Source: Variovorax paradoxus (GTDB lineage Bacteria > Pseudomonadota > Gammaproteobacteria > Burkholderiales > Burkholderiaceae_C). From it: 64,000 nucleotides of DNA. A program made the position numbers and the translations under genes. The stretch is taken from contig NZ_JAUSRN010000015.1 in assembly GCF_030811855.1 (NCBI RefSeq), positions 1 through 64,000 of the forward strand. The letters are read 5' to 3'. Under the pieces are notes generated by a model, which saw nothing but the letters and a program-made list of their open reading frames with translations, was not told the origin of the DNA and made no database searches. This document shows, piece after piece, positions 47,687 to 54,024 of this stretch (the first letter of the stretch is position 1; each line of letters opens with the position of its first letter).

Positions 47687-48567
47687 AGTTTTGCCCCTAT
47701 TGCGGGACGCAGCTTGTGGCTGGCGACGGTCAGTTCTGCCACGCGTGCGGGCGTGAGCTGCCGACGCAGCGCGACGATGTCACTGGCGCCCAGCCCGCTT
47801 TTGCCCCGCCCCCTGTCGCTCCGTCTCAGTTCGCCGAGCCCATTCCTGCCACGTCCATGCCCGGTTCCGGCGAGGTGTTACCGCCCGAGCCGCCGCGCCC
47901 GGCCGCAGTACGGAGTTCATCGCTTGCAGGCTCCGGCTGGACGACTTTGTCGCCCTGGTTTTGGCTGGGCTGCCTTGGGCTGGCAGGCCTTTTCTATGTT
48001 TACGTAGGATTGCGGCTCGCCGGCCACCGGTCCCTGACGGTGGCCTTTTGGGCCCTCGACATCGCAATCCTGGCAGGCGTCATGAACGCCTACCTCTTGC
48101 ACCGGGTAGGCCGCAGGCGACTCGTCGGCTTTGGCCTTGGGTTTGCGGTCGGCCTGGCGTTCATGTGGGCCACCTCGCTGGCCATCAGCGGCGCGCAAGG
48201 GATGGGCCACTTTCTGCCTGAGGCGTTGACGGGAACACGCGCAGGCGCATCCGCGTCGAAGGGTCCTGCCGGCCGCAACCCGTTCGACGAATTCGACCCC
48301 AAACTAGGGACCCCAAAGTCCAAGCCGTTCGACCAGTTCGGCGTACATACTGACCCGCCGAAGCGATTCCGCGAGATGACCGTCGAAGAGGAACTGGACA
48401 TTCAGCCCCTCGACCCGCCTCAAGGCGCGACGCCAAACGCAAAGCTTGATTTGCAGCCTCTCGATCCGGCGCAAGATGCCAAGCCATGGGAGGAGTACCC
48501 AAAACAAGCGAAGGACCCGAAGGACCCACTCGGGCTGTTCGAGAAGCCAGCGACCAAGCGGAAGTGA
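47683..48567 (+). CDS. Zinc-ribbon membrane protein A
   Basis: 294 residues. N-terminal zinc ribbon with Cys4-x2-Cys7 and Cys19-x2-Cys22 (KFCPYCGTQL...QFCHACGREL), a Pro-rich linker (35-85), then about three to four membrane segments (93-110, 121-140, 148-170), and a charged tail with two LDxQPLDP repeats (DIQPLDPPQGATPNAKLDLQPLDP). Family not recognised beyond the zinc_ribbon_2-type N-terminus. Coupled to the 73-residue gene upstream and followed 17 bp later by a paralogue. Function unknown; the cytoplasmic ribbon and membrane anchor suggest a sensor or scaffold. Confidence 0.72.
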   Translation: MKFCPYCGTQLVAGDGQFCHACGRELPTQRDDVTGAQPAFAPPPVAPSQFAEPIPATSMPGSGEVLPPEPPRPAAVRSSSLAGSGWTTLSPWFWLGCLGLAGLFYVYVGLRLAGHRSLTVAFWALDIAILAGVMNAYLLHRVGRRRLVGFGLGFAVGLAFMWATSLAISGAQGMGHFLPEALTGTRAGASASKGPAGRNPFDEFDPKLGTPKSKPFDQFGVHTDPPKRFREMTVEEELDIQPLDPPQGATPNAKLDLQPLDPAQDAKPWEEYPKQAKDPKDPLGLFEKPATKRK

Positions 48568-48584
48568 ACGGAGGAGCGAAGAAA

Positions 48585-49115
48585 ATGCTTTGCGTTTATT
48601 GCGGAACGGCGCGGCTCGCAGACGATGCGAAGTTCTGCCACAACTGCGGAAAGCCCTATCCTCTGGCTCCAACGCCTTCGATACCTGCCTCCTCGTTTGC
48701 TGCTGCCGAGACCAGGTCGAGCCCGTCAGCGCCCCCCCCGATGTGGGAGCGGGCCATTCATGTACCGCCCAGTCCGGCTTACGCGAAGACGCTACCTGCC
48801 CGAATGCCCGCGTTCTTCTGGATGATGGTCGCGCTGCTGTGCTTCTCCTGGGTCGGCATTTGGATGGAATTGTCCTTTGGCGCAGATTCTCGGACAAGGG
48901 CACCCATTTACGTGATGCTGTACACCGGTGGATTGATGGCCTATTGGTTCAAACGCACGGGCCGTGGCGGCGGCTGGGGCTTCCTGGCGGGTCTCCTGCT
49001 CGGTGTTGCGATGTTCACGTTGCTTGCCGTTGTGGTTGGCGCCGTGCGCGGATATACCGCCGGCTTGACCTTGCCTCAGCAGGTGGCACCTGGCAACGCG
49101 CCGCGGCAGCAGTAG
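48585..49115 (+). CDS. Zinc-ribbon membrane protein B (paralogue of the preceding gene)
   Basis: 176 residues from MLCVYCGTARLADDAKFCHNCGKPYPLAPTPS (Cys3-x2-Cys6, Cys18-x2-Cys21), start set by GGAGGAG upstream. A Ser/Pro linker and three hydrophobic segments (about 73-92, 101-114, 125-150) follow. Same architecture as protein A without its acidic tail. The 17-bp gap shows they are made together, probably as a hetero-oligomer in the inner membrane. Function unknown. Confidence 0.7.
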   Translation: MLCVYCGTARLADDAKFCHNCGKPYPLAPTPSIPASSFAAAETRSSPSAPPPMWERAIHVPPSPAYAKTLPARMPAFFWMMVALLCFSWVGIWMELSFGADSRTRAPIYVMLYTGGLMAYWFKRTGRGGGWGFLAGLLLGVAMFTLLAVVVGAVRGYTAGLTLPQQVAPGNAPRQQ

Positions 49116-49216
49116 GCGACGAAGCTGTCTCCGAGTCGCTCGCGACCGGAAATCTTCCGAGATGCCTTCGCATCAAGTCGCTTTGGCTCCAGAATTTGCC
49201 CCGCGTCCGGGTGCGG

Positions 49217-49345
49217 TCAGCGCTTGAACCGCTCAGCCGGTATCGCGCCCTTCCGCTTGACCTTCACCCAATCGGTTGCACGGACTCCGGGCTGGTAGAT
49301 GCTGTCCACGCGCTTTGCGAATTGAACCAGTGCTGCCGCCGTTCA
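49217..49345 (-). pseudogene. C-terminal remnant of an ATP-dependent DNA ligase
   Basis: A 40-codon minus-strand frame without a start ends ...QFAKRVDSIYQPGVRATDWVKVKRKG, then AIPAERFKR and stop. This is the motif V-VI region of bacterial ATP-dependent DNA ligases (KRxDSxYxPGxRxxDWxKVKR). Nothing of the adenylation domain remains upstream, where the reading frame is closed by a stop near 49347. Interpreted as debris left by a rearrangement in the island. Confidence 0.6.
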
Positions 49346-49804
49346 GCCTGCGCCAGCCGCCCAGGCGGGCCGCTCATCTGCTCGTGGCTTCTTCGAGTAC
49401 CAGACGGCACCCGTGGAGTCGCTCACCTGGGCAACGATTTTGTGCCAGGCTTTCGCGTACGCCTCCATGCCGACCTGCTCTACGACGTATACGGCCGTGG
49501 GGTCCCCTTCGGCGAGCTTGGTTCCTGCGATCCCGCTCTGGATGAGAAGGTGTGTGTCGTCGTATCCCGTTGGGAGCTTGAGAGCCACGTGACTCACGTA
49601 GGTCGCTCGGCGCCCCACGTTTGTGACGCGGATGACTCCCCACTTCTTGGTGTGGTCGTACCCGCTTCCTTCCGTGACTGCGAGGTCCCAATGAAGGGTG
49701 ACCACCACTTTGTGACGATCACGGAGATAGTTGAGAACGCCCAATACAGACCCAGCGGTGCCCAGGACTAACCCGACGACGGAGACGGATTCTGAGAGGT
49801 TCAT
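49343..49804 (-). CDS. Small membrane-anchored protein of unknown function
   Basis: 153 residues from MNLSESVSVVGLVLGTAGSVLGVLNYLRDRHKVVVTLHWDLAV: an N-terminal hydrophobic segment (8-26) followed by a basic stop and a strand-rich domain (IRVTNVGRRATYVSHVALKLPTGYDDTHLLI, GTKLAEGDPTAVYVV). The pattern NVGRRATYV...L resembles small immunoglobulin-like domains of uncharacterised prophage and island proteins. No enzyme motif. RBS is weak and a longer frame exists, so the start is uncertain. Confidence 0.55.
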   Translation of the reverse strand: MNLSESVSVVGLVLGTAGSVLGVLNYLRDRHKVVVTLHWDLAVTEGSGYDHTKKWGVIRVTNVGRRATYVSHVALKLPTGYDDTHLLIQSGIAGTKLAEGDPTAVYVVEQVGMEAYAKAWHKIVAQVSDSTGAVWYSKKPRADERPAWAAGAG

Positions 49805-50150
49805 GATCGAAGAGAGGTACGAGCTGCAATTGGCGGTTTGCTTTACAGCTTGTCGAATTCTCTTCTGTCCTGCCTGGCCGGCAGGGCAGGCCGAAAGAGC
49901 TAGACCGGCCTGGCGAAGCAGGCCGTCCAGAACTTGTGGCTGCTCTTGCCGTGGTGCAGCGGGCACGGCGCGTCATGATGTTCAGCGCCGAGTTGAGCGC
50001 GGCAATGTCGCCGCGGCAGGCGTTGGCGTAGACCGGAATGAACATCGCATCCAGTCGTCCTAGCTCCAGTTTTCGAACATCGTCGGTGGGCTGCTATTCG
50101 GCGCACACAGTACTGTCGTCGCACCGGCGAACAGGGGTCCTCCGCGGCTC
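49805..50150. other. 346-bp gap with degenerate coding sequence
   Basis: Contains the probable promoter of the gene at 49343 and a stretch (minus strand, about 49910-50045) that reads LDAMFIPVYANACRGDIAALNSALNIM, then appears to shift frame into HHGKSSHKFWTACFARP. It looks like eroded coding DNA, but I do not recognise the family. A short GC-rich dyad (CTGCC...GGCAG) lies near 49870. Confidence 0.35.
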
Positions 50151-50774
50151 TCATTTGGAATCACCAGTTCGGAAGATGTTATGACTGCGCATGCGCTTCT
50201 GCCGGTTGAAGAACTCCTTGCCCGAGGCGTTGTGAACCCATGCGCCTTTGACTTCCAACGCCGTCCCAACAGGAGCTCTCAGGCCTTGCCCGCTAGGTTC
50301 ATTGAACTCCCACTCCGCAAAGCGGATTGAACTGTGCGGGGCAGTCAACTGGTCATCGACCTCCGATTCCATAATCCATACCTTTGCCTGTGCGCCTTTG
50401 AGCGACGCCGTCACCTGCGAGAACGTCACGTCAGCGCGCCCATCAACGGCAGGAAGTAGCTTGGGGCAAAGCGCGTCGACGAGTTCGCGATTGGCTTTCT
50501 CCCCCTGCGCTTCGGACATGGCGTACTGGCCGCGATAGCCAACTCTCGCATTGAAGAAGGCGTCGTACGCATGCCGTGGGACGCGCAAAACGAACGATGC
50601 TCGGGAGTGACCGGCAAAGTCCCTCGCCGGTTCCCACCACATGCCGCTCTCCAGCGCAGACGTGGCGACCACCTCGTCGATGACCTCTTGGAAGCATTTC
50701 CATATCATCAGGCGGTCCGCTCGCTCGGGCGCGACAGTATCGGAAAATGTCCAATGAGTAGGTCCGCTCATCAC
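50151..50774 (-). CDS. Island protein of unknown function, 207 residues
   Basis: MMSGPTHWTFSDTVAPERADRLMIWKCFQEVIDEVVATSALESGMWWEPARDF... Soluble, no signal peptide, no recognised family. SFVLRVPRHAYDAFFNARVGYRGQYAMSEAQGEKANRELVDALC and the aromatic-rich FAEWEFNEPSG suggest a folded alpha/beta protein. The second ATG could also be used. It lies alone, in the same orientation as the EVE-domain gene to its right but with a 168-bp gap. Confidence 0.6.
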   Translation of the reverse strand: MMSGPTHWTFSDTVAPERADRLMIWKCFQEVIDEVVATSALESGMWWEPARDFAGHSRASFVLRVPRHAYDAFFNARVGYRGQYAMSEAQGEKANRELVDALCPKLLPAVDGRADVTFSQVTASLKGAQAKVWIMESEVDDQLTAPHSSIRFAEWEFNEPSGQGLRAPVGTALEVKGAWVHNASGKEFFNRQKRMRSHNIFRTGDSK

Positions 50775-50942
50775 TGGATTCTGCCCTGACGAAACCCCGC
50801 ACGGTCGTCATAGCACCCCCTTTGACTGAAGCACCTTTCTATCAAGTCGCTTCTGCTCGAATTTTCGGCTGTTCGTGGGTGCAGTTGCGGTGCAGCGGCT
50901 TTGGGCCGCGATGCGGTCTTTAAGCCGAGCGCTCATAGTGGT

Positions 50943-52046
50943 CTATTCGGCTTCTTCAGCGTACTCATCAAGCACCGTATCAGAGAGGTGAGAAAGGTGC
51001 TTTTGCGACGACAACTCACGCAAGCTATCGTAGGAAAGATAGGTGCAACTATCTGCAAGCGGTCCGCGATCGAGAAGCGAAAAAACAGGGCGCCGAATTT
51101 CCGAAAATACCTTTTCACGCTTCGCAATCGGCGCAACGATATGGAGTTTGATAGCCATATTTGGCTGAAGTGCAAGCAGGTCAGCCATACGGAGGATTCC
51201 CGAATAAACGGCAGTCGTGTGCTCCACCTCAAACGCTCGGATGATCGAACGCCCGCGCAGCCAAAGAACGTCTATTTGTTCAATTGTCCGAAGCGTGACA
51301 TCGTCATAGTTAAGTGGAAGACGTTCAAGCAGCGTTTGACTTTCACCTTTCCATTCACGAAGAACCCCTCCTCGATCGTTTCGGGGAATCCAAATGCTCA
51401 TGCCCATGCGAGCGCCGATTTGGGCGATGATGGACTGAATTCGAATCGACTCACGCGCCTCAACCTCTTGCGGAACTTGGATTTGGTCCAGCAGGACAGT
51501 GTCTTCGGGAACCGAAACAGTCACGACCTTGTCTTCGCGGTTAATCGTATGAGTCGTAAGCTTCTTATTCTCCTGCTCCGTAAGCTCGCGCACTACCGGT
51601 GCCGAAGCTTGCGACGTCAATGTCTTGGCCAAGAACACCCCGTCATTCTCATCTAGCTTCACGAGGCTCCCACGCACCTTGCCGGTCCATCCGATGGAAC
51701 CACGTTCAAGGTCGCGGGTAAAGGAGAGTGAATTCCAAACCTGGTCGGCGTAAATCGGAAGCGCGTGATCGATTGGCAACCATATCGTGGGCTTGACGTG
51801 AAAGCGCACTACAAATGGATCAGCCTCCGGAACGAACAGCGGTGAAGCGTCTATGAAGGGGCCATCGATTACCTCTAACAGCCCGCACCATCGAGAGATG
51901 CGTGTGAGGTAGCAGACAAAGAAATCGCCCGGCTTGATACGGTCAGCCATGCCTTTGTGTCGAAGTCGAAAGCCGGACACATCCCGCGAGGACTTCGAGA
52001 AGGCTTCATACGTCTCTGGCGAGAACAAATCGATGAAATATGACAT
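50943..52046 (-). CDS. EVE-domain protein with a PD-(D/E)XK nuclease-like C-terminus
   Basis: 367 residues, start MSYFIDLFSPETYEAFSKS; an upstream frame adds 17 residues. The N-terminal 130 residues match the EVE/PUA-like fold: GFRLRHKGMADRIKPGDFFVCYLTRISRWCGLLEVIDG and VRFHVKPTIWLPI. EVE domains recognise modified bases. The C-terminal domain has IEQIDVLWLRGRSIIRAFEVEHTTAVYSGILRMADLLAL, with Asp259 and Glu273-x-Glu275, a nuclease-core pattern with ExE as in BamHI. Together this suggests a modification-dependent restriction factor. Composition is more AT-rich than the flanking chromosome. Convergent neighbours carry the toxin-antitoxin pair on the other strand. Confidence 0.62.
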   Translation of the reverse strand: MSYFIDLFSPETYEAFSKSSRDVSGFRLRHKGMADRIKPGDFFVCYLTRISRWCGLLEVIDGPFIDASPLFVPEADPFVVRFHVKPTIWLPIDHALPIYADQVWNSLSFTRDLERGSIGWTGKVRGSLVKLDENDGVFLAKTLTSQASAPVVRELTEQENKKLTTHTINREDKVVTVSVPEDTVLLDQIQVPQEVEARESIRIQSIIAQIGARMGMSIWIPRNDRGGVLREWKGESQTLLERLPLNYDDVTLRTIEQIDVLWLRGRSIIRAFEVEHTTAVYSGILRMADLLALQPNMAIKLHIVAPIAKREKVFSEIRRPVFSLLDRGPLADSCTYLSYDSLRELSSQKHLSHLSDTVLDEYAEEAE

Positions 52047-52303
52047 CTGGGGTTCCCGTGATATCAGAACAGCTTGCCAACTCTCGGTCGGCAACAAGTC
52101 TACGCCTACCTGTTCGGAATGACCGGTCTGGACAACTGTAATCTCGCCGCCCAGTCAAACCAGTGCCTGCCGGCTTATCAAATCGGATGACTGGTGTGAC
52201 ATGTCCGCAGCCGATTGCGGCTGTTACCGCGAGCACAGGGGCATGGGGCGTGCGAAAATCCAGGAATATTGCGTTGCGGTTATCCGACGCACGAAGAAAA
52301 AAT

Positions 52304-52729
52304 ATGGCAACCGCGCACGATGTCGCTGACTACATTCTCGCGAACCTCGGCCCAATGTCGGCCATGAAACTTCAGAAGCTTGTGTACTACTCGCAGGTTT
52401 GGCATTTGACGTGGACAGATGCTCCACTATTCGACAATGAAATTCAGGCGTGGGCCAATGGCCCTGTCGTACCGACCTTGTACCAAGCGCACAAGGGGCG
52501 GTTCTTGCTGGAGCCCGGATTTTTCGGCGGGAATGCTCTGTCGGCTGATGAGCAAGACACCGTAGACCGTGTCATCAGAGTCTATGGGAACAAGAGTCCG
52601 CAGTGGTTGAGCGACCTTACCCACGCTGAGCCGCCGTGGCGTGAAGCAAGGGCAGGGATACCCGATGGCGAACGGGGTGAGGCGCCCATCGGCCATGATG
52701 CGATGGCCGAGTACTACTCGGCTTTGTAG
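52304..52729 (+). CDS. Panacea-domain (DUF4065, SocA-like) antitoxin
   Basis: 141 residues from MATAHDVADYILANLGPMSAMKLQKLVYYSQVWHLTWTDAPLFDNEIQAWANGPVVPTLYQAHKGRF, an almost canonical Panacea domain. Panacea proteins are antitoxin domains that pair with many unrelated toxin types. A longer frame from 52163 lacks support. Its stop is followed one base later by the GTG of the next gene, the antitoxin-first toxin arrangement. Confidence 0.85.
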   Translation: MATAHDVADYILANLGPMSAMKLQKLVYYSQVWHLTWTDAPLFDNEIQAWANGPVVPTLYQAHKGRFLLEPGFFGGNALSADEQDTVDRVIRVYGNKSPQWLSDLTHAEPPWREARAGIPDGERGEAPIGHDAMAEYYSAL

Positions 52730-52730
52730 C

Positions 52731-53213
52731 GTGGCAAAGAATGGGAAAGGTAAGGGCCAGCCCAAATGGGCGATTGAGCCGTCTGCCGATCGACAGCCAC
52801 GCATAAAGGAAAATCCCGAGTCTACGGACCGTCAAACAATCGCGTGGCAGTTTCATCGACGCGACCCGGACCACGAATATTGGGGATGGAGCAAGCTCGG
52901 CCCGGAGGGTTTTAGCGAACTACTCCAAAAGTTCTTCTGTAGTTTGGAGAGCATGACGTGGGCGGAGATTCAGAGCGCAACAGGAGGCCGTAAAGAAGGC
53001 AACAACAACCATTTCGTGCCAGTTGCGAAAATGCCGAAGGAGGCCCAAGACCGGCTCATCGAGCTGAGGTTGGACGATATAGACGACCTGTTTTCCCTTC
53101 GTCTCCAAAACGCTTTGCGCCTGTATGGCATTCGCGATGGTCGGGTGCTGCGCTTGATATGGCACGACCCCCATCATGGCACTCCGCAGGGAGCGTACCC
53201 GGTAAAAAGCTAG
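52731..53213 (+). CDS. Probable toxin partner of the Panacea antitoxin
   Basis: 160 residues from a GTG start (52731) placed one base after the antitoxin stop; the longer frame overlaps the antitoxin gene. C-terminal half: SLESMTWAEIQSATGGRKEGNNNHFVPVAKMPKEAQDRLIELRLDDIDDLFSLRLQNALRLYGIRDGRVLRLIWHDPHHGTP. The RxYGIRDGxVLRxIWHDPHH motif (130-149), with a histidine cluster, is the likely catalytic or RNA-binding part. No named toxin family can be assigned with certainty. Tight coupling with a Panacea gene is the main evidence. Confidence 0.65.
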   Translation: MAKNGKGKGQPKWAIEPSADRQPRIKENPESTDRQTIAWQFHRRDPDHEYWGWSKLGPEGFSELLQKFFCSLESMTWAEIQSATGGRKEGNNNHFVPVAKMPKEAQDRLIELRLDDIDDLFSLRLQNALRLYGIRDGRVLRLIWHDPHHGTPQGAYPVKS

Positions 53214-53846
53214 AGGCGTGCCGATGCAGGAAGGGGCGTGAATCTCTTGGAGCGCACTTCCAAGCATTTACCGATAAATTGAAATGCCGTCAATTTCGGC
53301 GCTCGTGCCCGGCGCTGGATACGTAGGTCCTTCACGTTCATCTTGAACTCGGGCGGCGTGCATTCGACCCAGTGCTGTGTCGGGGACCGGACCGGCATGG
53401 CGTAGTAGCTGCTGTCGATCTAGACCAACCTAAACACCGAGGCGTAGAAGCGCAGCCTAGCGACTGTTCAGCCTCAGTGTGACACAGCGAGCCCTGCGGA
53501 TGAGCTGTGAAGCCGCACCTGCCAGCGCGTGCCGGCCGAGGGCGCCAAGCTGTACAGCGGGCATTCCATCCTCGGCGACGCATCGACCGGTTAGAGCAAC
53601 GCAGACGATGGCGACGGGCGAGGCGGCGCCTTGCTGCGCTGGAGCAGGGCTGGAGCAGGGCTGCGCAGTGGTGTGCTACCACGTGACGAGGCGCAGGAAG
53701 CTGCAATGCAGCGCGCCGCCACGGCAGGCTTGTTTGGTGGTGTGTTGCTGGTGGGCGAAGTGCAGCGGCGGTGGGGCGGCGCAAGCATGGGGTGCACATT
53801 GAAGCGACAGCTGCGTGGCTGAAGCCGCCGAAAACCCCATGCTGGC
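53214..53846. other. About 630 bp without an intact gene at the right end of the island
   Basis: Apart from the DUF72 remnant on the minus strand (53330-53470) no gene is supported. Frames elsewhere (for example 53479-53822) overlap each other and lack family features; the sequence is GC-rich and repeat-like (gctggagcagg tandem near 53637-53660) and looks eroded. Confidence 0.45.
53330..53470 (-). pseudogene. DUF72 (YecE-like) gene remnant
   Basis: The minus strand reads RLRFYASVFRLV-stop-IDSSYYAMPVRSPTQHWVECTPPEFKMNVKD. In intact DUF72 proteins this is LxFYASxFxxVExDSxYYxxP...WVExTPxxFxxNVKAF, so the conserved glutamate codon has become TAG. The upstream part (TEAEQSL) is in another frame, and sequence after NVKD no longer resembles the family. 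A clear degraded fragment, either carried by the island or trapped at its edge. Confidence 0.65.
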
Positions 53847-53865
53847 GGCTACACAGTGGCTACAC
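53847..53865. repeat. Arm-type repeat beside attR
   Basis: GGCTACACAGTGGCTACAC, identical to 38402-38420 next to attL. It lies directly before the terminator and tRNA copy at the right end. Confidence 0.5.
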
Positions 53866-53880
53866 AGGCTCAAAACAGAA

Positions 53881-53911
53881 AAACCTTGCTATCTATTCGA
53901 TAGCAAGGTTT
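53881..53911 (-). terminator. Terminator of tRNA-Thr, island-borne copy
   Basis: 13-bp stem AAACCTTGCTATC / GATAGCAAGGTTT, loop TATTC, followed on the minus strand by TTTTTCTGTTTT. It matches the chromosomal copy at 38182-38216 except for base pairs changed on both arms (G-C to A-T), so the hairpin is conserved by compensatory change. Confidence 0.82.
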
Positions 53912-53913
53912 CC

Positions 53914-53971
53914 TTGACTGACTTGGTGCCGGAGAGATGAATCGAACACCCGACCTTCTCATTACGAATGA
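53914..53971. repeat. attR: 58-bp direct repeat
   Basis: Identical to 38216-38273. It covers the last 48 nt of the intact tRNA-Thr gene plus 10 bp beyond. The element restored the tRNA 3' end on insertion. Confidence 0.9.
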
Positions 53972-53999
53972 GCTGCTCTACCGACTGAGCTACACCGGC
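53924..53999 (-). tRNA. tRNA-Thr (anticodon CGT)
   Basis: 76 nt with encoded CCA. Cloverleaf: acceptor GCCGGTG / CTCCGGC (one T-T mismatch at the 6-67 pair), D arm GCTC AGTCGGTA GAGC, anticodon arm GCTCA TTCGTAA TGAGA (CGT), T arm GGGTG TTCGATT CATCT with G-T pairs. Matches E. coli tRNA-Thr(CGU) in the D and anticodon arms. The 3' half is the integration site of the island. It lies 25 bp past the fbp stop on the same strand. Confidence 0.93.
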
Positions 54000-54024
54000 T
54001 AAGCCCGCGATTATAGCAAGAGCT

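Larger units (their letters stand above)
38216..53971. mobile_element. Genomic island / satellite-like integrative element in tRNA-Thr(CGT), about 15.7 kb
   Basis: Bounded by 58-bp perfect direct repeats of the tRNA-Thr 3' end. A tyrosine integrase sits 187 bp inside the left end. Other element genes: AlpA-like regulator, a PriCT-2/Toprim/AAA primase-ATPase. Cargo: type II restriction-modification, EVE-domain nuclease-like protein, Panacea toxin-antitoxin pair, two zinc-ribbon membrane proteins and several unknown genes. No relaxase, T4SS, capsid or tail gene was recognised. Several stretches, mainly 50.9-53.2 kb, are visibly more AT-rich than the flanks. Confidence 0.88.

Noticed and set aside
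52163..52303. 47-residue N-terminal extension of the Panacea gene
   Set aside because: The Panacea domain begins at MATAHDVADYIL; the extension shows no conservation signs and lacks a good RBS.
53479..53822. Overlapping frames near the right end of the island (for example 107 and 63 codons)
   Set aside because: No family features, repeats of gctggagcagg, and a degraded surrounding; not called as genes.
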